In this document: one piece after another, positions 43,206-54,791 of the stretch | Numbering within the stretch: position 1 is the stretch's first letter | Layout: every line of letters starts with the position of its first letter | DNA from: Nicotiana tabacum | Taxonomy: Eukaryota > Streptophyta > Magnoliopsida > Solanales > Solanaceae | Length of the DNA stretch: 64,000 bases | Assembly (NCBI RefSeq): GCF_000715075.1 | Contig: NC_134082.1 | Location: 137,752,948-137,816,947, forward strand | Direction of reading: 5' to 3' | The notes under the pieces: generated by a model | The model's input: the letters and a program-made list of their open reading frames with translations, nothing else | Databases searched by the model: none | Told to the model about the DNA's origin: nothing | Program-made: the position numbers and the translations under genes

Positions 43206-43734
43206 TTGTTTAAGAGGGGGAGTATGTATCGAACCAGTCGGTCGTTTTGAGAGTTACAACCCTGTTCCCCATTTTTCTGCTTCATTTGTATTCTTCAATT
43301 GTATTATATCTTACACGGTCAGTTGGTTCGAGTTCGGAGTAGGTTTGGAGTGAATTGAGACACTTAGTCTCTTATGTGAAGGCTTAAGTTGGAAAAATTG
43401 ACCAGATGTTGACTTATGTGTAAACGATCTCGGAATTGAATTTTGATGATTATGTTAGCTCTGTTAAGTGATTTTGGATTTAGGAGCGCGTCCAGAATAT
43501 GATTTGGAGGTCCATGGTAGAATTGGGCTTGAATTGGTGAAAGTTAGAATTTTAGCGATTTTGGCTGGCAGTGGAAATTTTGATGTCAGGGTTGGATTGG
43601 AGTTCTGGAAGTTGGAGTAGGGTTGTGGTGTTATTTCTGACTTGTGTGCAAAATTTGAGGCCATTCGTACTTGATTTGATAGGTTTCGGCGTCATTTGTG
43701 GAATTTGGAAGTATTGATAACTGTTGTTATAAGC
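43206..43734 (+). repeat. Foreign polypurine tract plus LTR start, opposite orientation
   Basis: TTTAAGAGGGGGAG (polypurine tract) is followed at 43225 by TGTATCGAACC, matching the start of LTR G (62583 on) and the reversed F LTR for about 490 bp. It then jumps to minus-strand integrase near 43720. It is a + oriented element end spliced into D. Confidence 0.75.
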
Positions 43735-44880
43735 AAACTCCGCGAGCGGTAGAAAAGGATCCCATGACCCTCCAAAATCAATGACACAAGCACGCAACAT
43801 GTCCTCCAATATCTGAATAGTGCACTTGGACTGCCCATCCGTCTGAGGGTGGAAAGCTGTGCTCAACTCAACCTGAGTACCCAACTCTTGCTGTACGACC
43901 CTCCAAAACTGTGAAGTAAACTGAGTACTTCTATTTGAAATGATGGAAACTGGGACACCATGCAAATGAACAACCTCTCGGATATAGATCTCTGCCAACC
44001 ACTCTGAAGAGTAGGTAGTACACACAGAAATGAAGTGCGCGGACTTGGTCAGCCAATCCACTATTACCCAAATAGCATCGAACTTCTTCAAAATTCTTGG
44101 GAGCCCAACTACGAAGTCCATGGTGATCTGTTCCCACTTTCACTCTGGAATATCCTTCCGCTGAAGCAAGCCACCTGGTCTCTGATGCTTATATTTTACC
44201 TGCTGACAATTGAGACACCGAGCTACAAATCCCACAGTATCCTTCTTCATCCTCCTCCACCAATAATGCTGTCTCAGAGCCTGATACATCTTCGCGGCAC
44301 CCGGATGAATGAAATACCGCAAGCTATGGGCCTCCTTTAGAATCAACTCCTGAAGCCCGTCCACATTAGGCACACATATCCGGCCCTGCATCCTCAACCC
44401 CGTCATCACCAATAGTCACATCTCTGGCATCATCATGCTAAACTTTGTCCTTTAGGACAAGCAAATGAGGATTATAATAGTGTCACTCTCTGATGCGATC
44501 AAATAAGGAAGACTGAGAAATAACACAAGCCAATACCCGACTGCGGTCCGAAACATCCAACTTCACAAACCAATTGGCCAAGGCCTGAACATCAACTGCA
44601 AGAGGTCTCTCCCCAATAGGAATATACGCCAAACTCCCCATACTCACCGCCTTCCTACTCAAGGCATCAACTACCACATTGGCCTTTCCCCGATGGTACA
44701 TGATGGAAATATCGTAATCCTTTAGCAGCTCCAACCATCTCTGCTGCCTCAAATTGAGATCCTTCTATTTGAACAAGTGGTGGAGGCTACAATGATTAGT
44801 AAACACCTCACAAGACACACCATATAAATAATGCCTCCAAATCTTCAACGCATGAATAATGGCAGCCAACTCTAGATCAT

Positions 44881-44966
44881 GAACGTGGTAGTTCTTCTCA
44901 TGGGGCTTAAACTGACGGGAACCTGAACGAGGTAGTTCTTCTCATGGGGCTTAAACTGAAGGGAAC
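44881..44966 (-). repeat. 43-bp tandem duplication in RNase H of D
   Basis: The unit beginning GAACGTGGTAGTTCTTCTCA at 44881 recurs from 44924 (GAACGAGGTAGTTC...) with two or three changes. The length breaks the frame. Confidence 0.85.
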
Positions 44967-45262
44967 CATAAGTAATAACTCTACCCTCATGCATCAACAC
45001 ACACCCAATTCCCACTCTCGAAGCATCAAAGTACACTGTATATAAACCTGAAGCTGATGGCAAAATCAATACTGGAGCTATGGTCAAGGCAGTCTTGAGC
45101 TTATGAAAGCTCGCCTTGCACTCATCCAACCACCTGAATAAAGCACCCTTCTGAGTAAATTTGGCCAAGGGTGATGCAATAGATGAAAATCCCTGAATGA
45201 ATTGACGGTAATAACTCGCTAACCCAAGAAAACTGCGTATCTCTGTGGCTGAGGATGGTCTG

Positions 45263-45866
45263 GACCAAATGGTAGAGGTGGGGCTTAAGTCGAGCAAGAT
45301 CATAAGTTACTCTGCTATCAAAGCAACCACACAAGAGATCCAGAATGGCATTAGGGGCGTGTTAGAGAAAAAGAAGAAAAAAGATGTTGCTATGGTCGTC
45401 TCAAGATCGTGGCCTGGCCCAAGGGGTCCGCCGCACCATTACACCCAACCCCGACCCTAGCCTCAAACCTACTTACATATAATCCACCCCAACACTACTT
45501 CCCACCACCGGACCCTCAGTATTCAGTCAGGCCACCCCAATACCATGTCCATCACGCACAGTCATATGCTCAACTCCCTCCTTACCCGTAATGGTATGCA
45601 CCAGCTCCTCAAAATACTTATCCACCACCACAAACATACCGAAACCCTACTGGTCCAATCTTCCACCCCAGGACGGAGTATAGAAAAAAAGGCAGCAGCT
45701 GAAGCGGACTTTCACGCCGCTTGGAGAGTCTTACACCAGTCTGTTTCAGAGGTTAAAGCAGTTGGGCGTTCTAAGGCCAATTGAGTGAAAATTACCAAAT
45801 CCCCCTCCGGAAAACCTGGGTTATTACCTCAGATGTGCATATTGTTCTGACGCTCCAACTGCCTCT
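45263..45866 (+). mobile_element. Captured gag fragment of an Ogre/Tat-type element
   Basis: The + strand reads QPRP, YNPPQHYFPPPDPQYSVRP, HHAQSYAQLPPYP and QTYRNPTGP, a Pro/Gln/Tyr-rich linker that I recall from Ogre/Tat gag proteins, with the start of a following cysteine motif. It sits in the minus-strand RT of D at a CCAA shared by both joints, with no target duplication and no LTR. Stops and frameshifts are present. A host proline-rich gene is unlikely, since D RT resumes on both sides. Confidence 0.75.
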
Positions 45867-47300
45867 ATCTTCTTTGGATCAACCTGAATACCCTCACTGG
45901 ACATCATGTACCCCAAGCAATCCACTGAACTGAGCCAAAACTCACAATTGGAGAACTTTGCATAAAGCTTCTCCTCCCTCAATCTCTGTAACACAAGTCT
46001 CAAATGCTCTACGTGCTCCTCCTGACTATGCGAATACACCAGAATATTGTTAATGAAAACTATGACAAATGAGTTGAGATACGGCCGAAACACGTTATTC
46101 ATCAAATGCATGAACGCTGCTGGGGCATTGTTCAGCCCAAAAGACATCACAAGGAACTCATAGTGACTTTATCGGGTCCTGAAAGCTGTCTTAAGAATAT
46201 CCGAGTCCCTAATCTTCAACTGGTGATACCCTGAACGGAGATCAATCTTGGAGAACACCCTCGCTCCTTGAAGCTGGTCGAACAAATCATCAATGCGAGG
46301 CAGGGGATACTTGTTCTTAATTGTAACCTTGTTCTACTTCTTGTAATCAATGCACATCCTCATCGTGCCATCCTTTTTCTTCACAAATAGAATAAGAGCA
46401 CCCACAGCAAAATACTAGGCCAAATAAACCCCTTATCAAAGAGTTTATGAAGCTGCTCTTTCAACTCCTTCAACTCCGCTGGTGCCATACGATACGTGGA
46501 ATAGAAATGGGCTAAGTTCCAGGCACCAGATCAATACCAAAATCAATATCCCTTTCCGGTGGCATGCCCAGCAGGTCTGCAGGAAAAAAATCGGGAAAAT
46601 TTCTCACAACAGGAACATAATCAATACTAGAAGTCTTTGCACTGACATCCCTCACAAAGGCTAAGTATGAAAGACAACCCTTCCCAACCATCTGCTGGGC
46701 CTTCAAAAATGAAATCACCCTGCTGGGGACAAAATCAGTTGAACCTCACCACTAATTTAGTGGCACACCAGGAATAGCCAACGTCACTGTCTTAGCATGA
46801 AAATCAAATGTAGCACGAGACGGAGATAGCTAATCCATGCCCAATATCACATCAAAGTCCACCATACAAAGTAACAATAGATCCATTCGGGTCTCCAGAC
46901 CCCCAATAGTCACCATACACGACCAATATACATGGTCCACAACTATAGTGTCGCCCACCAGAGTAGATACACGAACAAATGAAACAAGAAACTCATGGGG
47001 CATATCCAAATAACGAGCAAAGTATGATGACACATATGAAAAAGTGGAACCATAATCAAATAATACAAAGGAATCTCTGTGGTAGACTGAGACAATACTT
47101 GTAATCATAGCATCTGAGGCAACAACATCTGGTCTGGCTGGGAGTACATAGAAATGGGCTTGACCACCACCTGATCTACCTCCCCATCTGGGGCGACCCC
47201 TAGCCGACTGACCCCTATCCCTAGCTGCCTGATCGGGTGGTAAAGTAACTGGTGCTGAGGTCGAGGGATGACCCCTCTGTTGAGACGGACCCTCAAGAAG

Positions 47301-48594
47301 ACGAGGACACTGCCTCCTTAAATTCCCAAACTCTCCACACTCGTAACAACTCCCTAGTGCAAGGAACGAGGACTGAATGGAACCCCTAGCACCGAAATGA
47401 CCAGTAGAAGGACTTGTCATAAAAGAACCTTGAACCGATGGAGCACGAGATGAACTCTGGGCTAGTAGGGCACTAAATGGTAAATGGCCCCAATGCGAGC
47501 TTTGAGAACCATGGCCCGATGATGCCCCACGATGAACTGGGTGGGCTGACTGAGCATGCCTGAATGGATGGCCTCTACCGTGCTGAAACTGACCTCTCGA
47601 AGTAGCACCACCAAAACTACCAGATCCCTGAGGCCTCTTGGCCTCTCTCTCATCTCGCTCCTAGCGACAAACTGACTTAATCTCACGAGCGATATCAACA
47701 ACCTCCTCAAAAGTAGAACCTAACACCCTCTCCCTGGTCAAATCCAAAGCTGATATGCGAGGCCATCAACGAACCTCCAAATCCTCTCTCTGTCCGTTGG
47801 GAAGAACCAAACAACATGGCGAGCTAACTCTAAGAACCTCATCTCATATTGCGTCACAGTCATATCTCCCTGATGCAACTGCTCGAACTGCCTGCACAGC
47901 TCCTCTTTACGAGACTGTGGCACACACTTCTCCAAAAAGAGAACGGAGAACTGCTACCAAGTAAAGGGCGCTGCATCAATAGGCCTATGCCTCTCATAAG
48001 CCTCCCACCAAGTAAATGCAGTTCCCAAAAACTAAAAAGTAGTAAATGCGACCCCACTGGTCTCTAGAGTACCCGTTGTGCGAAGAATCCTCTGACACTT
48101 GTCCAAGAAACCCTATGCATCCTCGCCCCCTGTACCACTGAAAGTCGGAGGCTGAAGTCTACCAAACCTCTCCAATTGACGCTGCTCATCATCAAGCATA
48201 ACTGGTACCACATAATCCTAGGCTAGTGCAACTGGCTGGGCTAGGGGTGCCCCCGACATCTGAAGTCCCCGCACAACCTGCTAAAATCTGAGCCCCGACC
48301 TGAGACTACCTGAGCCAAATCAGTGCACACTGATAGAATCTGAGCTAGAGCCTCCTGAAGGCCTGGAATCACAATAGGCACAACCGGTGCCTGAGTTGGT
48401 GTTGCAGAATTGCCTGCAACTGCAACCTGATCCTGAACTAGGGTGGCTAGTGGATCTGAAGGTGCTGCCCTAGCTGCTGTGTGACCTACGCTCCTGCCCC
48501 TACCACAGCCTCGACCGCAATCTCTGCCTCTGGTGGCCCCAACTAGTGGTATTGGTGGTCATCTGTCATGACGGATAACACGTGTCCTCACCAT
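47301..48594 (-). pseudogene. gag: gag pseudogene of element D
   Basis: The ATG has its first base at 48594 (MVRTRV), preceded by TTTTATTCTCTCACAG, a splice-acceptor-like tract. An RG-rich N-terminus, a P-rich linker and the capsid core follow (EELCRQFEQLHQGDMTVTQY, MRFLELARHVVW, 47935-47738). The knuckle reads CYECGEFGNLRRQC near 47307-47348; the zinc-binding His is Asn here. Several frameshifts lie between about 48250 and 47940. Confidence 0.86.
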
Positions 48595-48776
48595 CTGTGA
48601 GAGAATAAAATAACAGAAGTTTAGTACTAGAATTAACAGATTTGCACGACATGAATTCAAGAATGTAGAGTTTTCCTAAAGGTTTTTAGCCTCCCGAGGA
48701 TAAATACAGATGTCTTCGTACTGATCCGTGAGACTCTACTAAACTGACTCATGACTCGCGAGACCTATGTAACCTA

Positions 48777-48789
48777 GGCTCTGATACCA
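48777..48789 (-). promoter_or_regulatory. Primer binding site of D, tRNA-iMet
   Basis: GGCTCTGATACCA on the + strand is the reverse of TGGTATCAGAGCC, 3 nt from the LTR edge at 48793. Confidence 0.92.
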
Positions 48790-48792
48790 ACT

Positions 48793-51722
48793 TGTCATGA
48801 CCCCAATTGCTCCGGTCATGATTGCGCTTCTCACAGTACTAGGCAAGCCAACCAAAACATTTACCACAACAAAATCTTTTATAAAAACCATTTTCTAGTA
48901 TCGAATAAGTCTCAAATTAGTCATATGAAATAGATGAGTAAAATAGAATATGCAGAAAAACCAGTACAAAATACCAACACAGCCCAACAATACAGTGTCA
49001 CTAGTCAGAGCCTCTAGATACAACTCAAACTGATTGAATAATACATCATAAGCTTGAAATAACAGAATACTAAGATATGAAGGAGGAAAGCAGGGCTGCA
49101 AATGCTGTGCAACTACCTTGCAGGCACCGATAAAACTCCGAGAGTGCTGGAAGCTCTCACTCTGATGCTCAGGCATCTGGATCTGCACATAAGGTGCAAG
49201 AAGTAACGTGAGTACACCAACTCAGTATGTAACTAAAGTAAATAAGGTCTGAGTGCAGTGACTTGCAGTTAAAATCATATAATAAGTCTCAACAGAAATA
49301 TCAAGCCAAATTCTGCAATTTAAAAGACAGTCATCTCGTAAAACTTCAATTTCGATTATAAATCCTTTGAAAACATTTTTCAACAGAGGCTTAGCATAAA
49401 AGAAGAGTGAAAGCAACCAAAAGTCATAATCAAGCCACTCGGGCAAGGTATCACTCATAAATATAGCCTCTTAGGCAAGCATCTTAGTCACTCGTGACTC
49501 AGCTCTCGTCACACAGTACTCACACTCAGCACTCCGGCTCAATAATACCTCATAACAATAATAATCATAATAGTCGCTGCGGCGTGGAGCCGGATCCATA
49601 GTTTATAGTTGACTATGTTCAATGGGGGTGTACAGACTCCAGAGGGGCTCCTACAGCCCAAACATCATATCGCTGCGCCACGCAGCCCGATCCAATATAT
49701 ATATCGCTGCGGTGTGCAGCCCGATCCATATGTATATTCTTGCAGCGTGCAACCCAATCCATATATATAATATCGTTGCGCCATGCAACTCGATCCATAA
49801 TAGATATAAAATCCTCACCATTAGGTCCTAAATCTCTCTCAGTCATTAACCTCACGGCCTCTCAGGCATATCAATAAAATATTGGGGAACTCAGCCTAAA
49901 CAGTTTTCATGTATAAGAAATAGAGTGATAAAAATGGTTTTAAACAAATAACGGGTAAAACATGAATAAGGATATTCTTTCAAATCAAAACAGAGTGAGG
50001 AAAGTAGTAAGAATACCCCTATGGGTCTAAATAGGTTGGCACAAGGCGCCAAACACGACGTACATCCCAACATATAGTATCAATCTCTAAAACACGGAAT
50101 ATCATAAGATTGTAAATCAAAATATGCGGCTTAATAATCGCTACGGGACAGACCAGGTCAAAATCCATACCGGTGCACGCCTACACACTCGTCACCTAGC
50201 ATGTGCGTCACCTCATTTATCAAAACAATACAAAATACCGGCGTTTCATACCTTCACGTCTAGATAACAATGGTTATTTACCTCAAACCGGACGAAATAC
50301 TACTCCGCGACGCCCTTGCCTCTCGACTCGGCCTCAACTTGTGTCGAGTCTATCCAAAATCAGAATTATGACGTCAAAATATGCTAAGGGAATGAAGCCC
50401 ATGCGAAAATATTCAAATTACAACACAAATACCAAAATTGGCCAGACTCGACCCCTAGGCCCACTTCTTGGAATCCAATAAAATTTACATCAATACACTC
50501 CTTATCCTCCCATGAGTTCATACATACCAAGAATACCAAAATTCGACCACAAATGACCTCTCAAACCCTAGATTAAGGTCTCCAATTTTCAAGCCCTAAA
50601 CCCCCAATTTTTCCTACAAATTTCCATAGATTTAAAGCTTAATCAGTCAAAAACCATCATAGAAACAAGTTTAGGGGTCCAAAAATCTTACCTCCACGAA
50701 ACCCTCTTGAATTCTCTCTTTAAATTGCTCTCCCAAGCTCAAACCCATGTGAAAATGGTGAAAAACCACTCAAAAATCGTGAAGGTTCAAATTTATATGT
50801 TCTGCCCTAGCTAAACCGCTTCTGCGGTCCAAAATCTCGCATCTGCGGACCTGCACTTGTGGAAAACCAACTGCAGAAGCGGTTTTCACTTAAACCCCTG
50901 GATCCGCACTTGAGAACACACTTCCGCACCTGCAGTCTCGCAGGTGAGATCAACCTCCTGCACCTGCACCTACTCTTCCGCTTCTGCGGCCCTGCACCTG
51001 CGGTCCCCAATCTGTAGGTGCGGTTATGATAGAAAAATCAGCAGCTTCGGCTGCACAATTACAACTCTCAACATTCCGACAACCATCCGAAATTACCCCG
51101 AGGCCCCCGGGACCTCAACCAAAGGCACGAACAAGTCATATACCACTATCCCAACTTATACCAAACTTCAAATCACCTAAAACAACATTAAATCAACAAA
51201 ATAACATCGGATTCAAGCCTAAGGTTCCAAAAACTTTCAAATTTCACTTTTGATCAAAAAGTCTATCAAATCTTGTCCGAATGACCTGAAATTTTGCACA
51301 CACGTCACAAATGACACAAGAGACCTACTTCAACCTCCGGAATTCCATTCCGACCCCTATATAAAAATCTCCTCTATCAATCAGAAAACATCCAAATTTC
51401 AATTTCGCCAATTCAAGCCTAAATCTACTCCGGACCTCCAAAACACATTTCGATCACGCTCCTAAGTCCCAAATAACCTCCCGAAGCTATCCGAATCATA
51501 AAAAACCAATTTATGAGATCGTTTTCTCACAAGTCAATGTTCGGTTGACTTTTCCAACTAAAAGACCAACTTAAGAGACTAAGTGTCTCAAACCTCACCA
51601 AAACCATTTCGAACTCGAGCCAACCAACTCGATACCATACAATATGACTAAACAAGACATAAAGAAGCAGAAGTAGGGAAAACGGAGTGGTAATTCATGA
51701 AACGACTGGCCGAGTCATTACA
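48793..51722 (-). repeat. 5' LTR of element D (2930 bp)
   Basis: It runs from TGTAATGACTCGG (reverse strand, 51722) to the end at 48793. A palindrome array of CCGCA/TGCGG type lies at 50816-51022 (offset about 700-906). The donor-like site has decayed to GAGGTAAAT (50276-50284). A 'gctgcacgccgca' type array lies at 49570-49800. ORFs inside are chance. Confidence 0.88.
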
Positions 51723-51890
51723 CTAGGCCAACCGACTTCCACAATAGTACGATAATTCATTAAAAGATATGCCAAAAGACATCATATTTAGCAGAATTTC
51801 ATAAAAGCAAACAAGAGTTGAACTCAAATTTAGAAATGTGGAAAATATAGCCCCAAATATCGAGGTGTCACTGAGTCATCAGCCACTACT

Positions 51891-54791
51891 TGTGATGACC
51901 CAAAAGATCATCTTCTATCCGATTTCGTGTTTTGAGTCTTGGAAAACCTTATTTTTATCTTTCCTCGATTTTCGTGCACAGTCCGAGCTATATCTGAAAA
52001 GCCCTTATGTGAAAAATTTAAGAAATGATGATTTTTGGCTTAAAAAGATAATATTTGTTGACTTCGGTCAATGTTTTGGGTAATCCAATCTGGACCTGTA
52101 TCTGACAGTCCTCGAGGATCCGTAGTAAAATATGGGACCTGGGCGTAAGCCCGAAATTAAATTTCGAAGTTCTTATCCCGAGAAATGAATTTTTGAAATA
52201 AATTGATAAGACTGAAAATGTGATAATTTTAAAGATTTGATCTTGTTGGTATCAGGCCCGTATTTTAGTTCTGGAGCCCGGTACATGTCTGTTATGATAT
52301 TTAGACCTTAGTTGTGATATTTGGTGAACAACAGAAGTGATTTGATGTAATTCGGACCTTTGGTTGAGAATATAGAAATTTTGAAACTATCTTGAAATTT
52401 TCATGAGTTTTGGTGTTGAATTCATAGTTCTAAATGTTATTTTGATGATTTGATCGTGCGAGCAAGTTCATATGATGTTTTCAGACTTGTGTGCATGTTT
52501 GGTTTGGAGCCCCGAGGGCTCGGGTGAGTTTTGGATAAGCTACGAAATTATTTTGGACTTAAAGGAAATTTTCTGGTATATTGCAGGTCTGCAGACTTCA
52601 CATTTGTGAAGTCTAGCTTGCAAATGCGAGCATCACATTTGTGAAGGTATTTCACATTTGCGAAACTCATTGTCGCAATTGCGACTGGAACAATGGCCGC
52701 ATTTGCGAACACTTGTTCGCATTTGCGAACACTTGTTCGCATTTGCGATTATTGCATGGCAGGCCAAGCTTCGCATTTGCGAAGTAATGGACGGATTTGC
52801 GATTTCGCATTTGCGAATATGTGATCGCAAATGCGATAGTTGTGACTGTTCAAAACAACATTTGACGAGATTTTTCAAAACCTAAACTTCAAGAGACGAT
52901 TTTCCTAGGGCAAGTTCTTTCCTAAATCATAGGTAAATTATTCTTAACTTATTTCTTTCAATATATTTCATCTTTTTATAAGATTTCATCCTAGAATCTA
53001 CAGATTTTCATGGCGGAATTTGGTGTTTTTGGGTAGAATTTACGAATTTCAAAATTTGGGGATTTAGACCTCAAATTGAGGTCGTATTCCAAAACCAATT
53101 ATATATCCGGACTCCAGGGTGAATGGGTAATCGGGTTTTGGTCCGAATTTCGAGTTTGTACCAAGCAGGCCCAGGGTTGATTTTTGACGGTTTGGGAAAA
53201 ATGTTGGGAAACCAATAATTATGCATTGGAATTGAGTTTTTTTAGCATTTATTGATGTTATTAAGTTAAATATGACTATATACAAGTGAATTGGTGGTGG
53301 AATAGAGAGGTAAAGAGGTGATTGAGCTTTGAAATACTCGTTGACTTGAGGTAAGTGTTTGGTCTAACCTTGACTTGAGGGATTAGGGATCCCCGACCTA
53401 TTTGCTATGTAAAATTCCATGTATGTGGCGTATAGTGTGGTGAGGAGTACCTATGCGCCACCAAATTATCATTTTAGCATGTTCCTTTACCCGTTTCCTA
53501 ATATACTGTTTCTTGTCTTAATTGCTACTTGCTCATAAAGTTTCCATGTCTAATTGCTTCATATTAACTGTTGTTTCCTCTATTGAAGTATAAATTATTT
53601 CATAGTTTCATTTTTTTACCTCATTGGTTGATGTTGGTTATTGGTGCTTTATGGTATACTTTGGTTGGTCTCACTGTGTATTATTAACTGTTGAAGTTTC
53701 GTAATGGCATAGACTTCCCGTTGTTATGAATTGAGATATAAATGTTGTGGAAGGTTTTAAGTTAAATTGTGAAACACCTGTTCTTGTGTTGCGATTGGTA
53801 CTGATGTGTTCGGATCGAGTTGTATGTCGCAACAGGAGGAATAAGAGTGAAATGTGATTGTTTGGTGGGATCGGATTGCACGCCGCAACAAGGAGTAATA
53901 AGGGTGAACATGTGGGATCGGGTTGCGCGTTGCAACAAGAGGAATAAAGGTGATATGTGTTGAGGAGTAATAAGGGTAGACTAGTGGGATCAGGTTATAC
54001 GCTGCAACAAGGAGTAATAAGGGTGAATTCTTATACCGTTGTTGATAATATGGTGGGATCGGGATGTGCGCCGCATCAAGTTTTATTTATGTATTCTTTA
54101 TGCTGAAATTAATTGTTATGGTGTTGAAACTCCCTTAAGGATTGGTTAAAGGTAAGTATTGGCTGAACGACCGAGCTCCGTATTTACAAAATGTTAGTTA
54201 TTATTATAGTTCATTCTGTACTTCCTTTTTGTTTAGTATAAACTGTTACAGGTTATATGTTGTTATGCCCCGCCGTAGCCTCATCACTACTTCATCGAGG
54301 TTAGGCTCGGCACTTACCAATACATGGGGTCGGTTGTACTGATACTGCACTCTACACTTTCCATGCAGGTTTTAAAGCTAGTGGCTGATCGAGAGCTTGG
54401 TTGCTCTTATTGCATTCTGGAGACCCAAGGTAGTCCTACAGGCGTCCGTAGGCCTTGGCGTCCCCTTCTATCTTTACTTCACTTCTGTTTTATTTACTTT
54501 CGAGACAGATGTTATCTTTTCTTTCAGACTAGTATTTGTAGTAATTTGTAGAAAGTTTGTGAGTTGTGACACCAGTTTGTGGGTGGTATCTATTTCGGTT
54601 TTTGTTAATAGTAAATGAGCAACCAGTTAAATTGTGTACTTCCACTTTTATTTTTGCTGATTAATTTTGTTAAAATTTAACTATAAAAGGATAAAGGAAA
54701 AAGGTGTAATATTCTGTAATGTTGGCTTGCCTAGCGAGTACAATATTAGGCGCCATCACGGTCCCGAAGGTGGGAAATTCAGCTCGTGACA
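51891..54791 (+). repeat. Solo LTR (2901 bp, A type) in the LTR of F
   Basis: It starts TGTGATGACCC and ends CTCGTGACA, with CTACT at 51886-51890 and 54792-54796. No internal region is present. It contains a CGCATTTGCG palindrome array (52592-52832), a perfect GAGGTAAGT (53348-53356) and a 'gggatcgggttgcacgccgcaa' array (53810-54080). Confidence 0.93.
52592..52832 (+). repeat. CTTCGCATTTGCGAAG palindrome array
   Basis: About twelve copies of TTCGCATTTGCGAA-type palindromes with 7-bp arms and a TT or AA centre at LTR offset 701-941. One 20-bp step is tandemly doubled near 52705-52745 (TTCGCATTTGCGAACACTTG). Confidence 0.85.

Larger units (their letters stand above)
43735..47300 (-). pseudogene. 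pol: pol pseudogene of element D
   Basis: Protease [15 protein letters not shown] lies near 47050. RT: FPADLLGMPPERD (about 46560), [12 protein letters not shown], but the catalytic motif reads [11 protein letters not shown] (46046-46051), with Asn-Asn in place of Asp-Asp. An Ogre-type gag fragment interrupts RT-RNase H at 45263-45866. RNase H: FDASRVGIGC; a 43-bp tandem duplication lies at 44881-44966. Integrase: HYWWRRMKKD, CLNCQQVK, MDFVVGLP, WVIVDWLTK, then IISNRSTQF where relatives have ISDRGTQF. It ends after LPLAEFAYNNSYQ. Confidence 0.88.
41562..51722 (-). mobile_element. Chimeric Ty3/gypsy element D (minus strand)
   Basis: From right to left: 5' LTR (48793-51722), primer site, gag, protease, RT, RNase H, integrase (to 43735). 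Then comes a foreign piece with a polypurine tract and the start of a + oriented LTR (43209-43720), then a truncated LTR (41562-43205). No matching target duplication is present (ATTGG left, CTAGG right), so the two ends are probably not from one insertion. The integrase C-terminus and chromodomain are missing. Confidence 0.82.

Noticed and set aside
45409..45591. Proline-rich ORF as a host cell-wall protein gene
   Set aside because: It lies between two halves of a minus-strand RT, has stops, and resembles an Ogre/Tat gag linker.
41557..51727. Target duplication for element D
   Set aside because: ATTGG on the left and CTAGG on the right do not match, so I do not claim a single insertion.
52592..52832. 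Evenly spaced short repeats that look like a CRISPR array
   Set aside because: Units are short palindromes with drift and irregular spacing inside a plant LTR; no cas genes, and the DNA is plainly eukaryotic.
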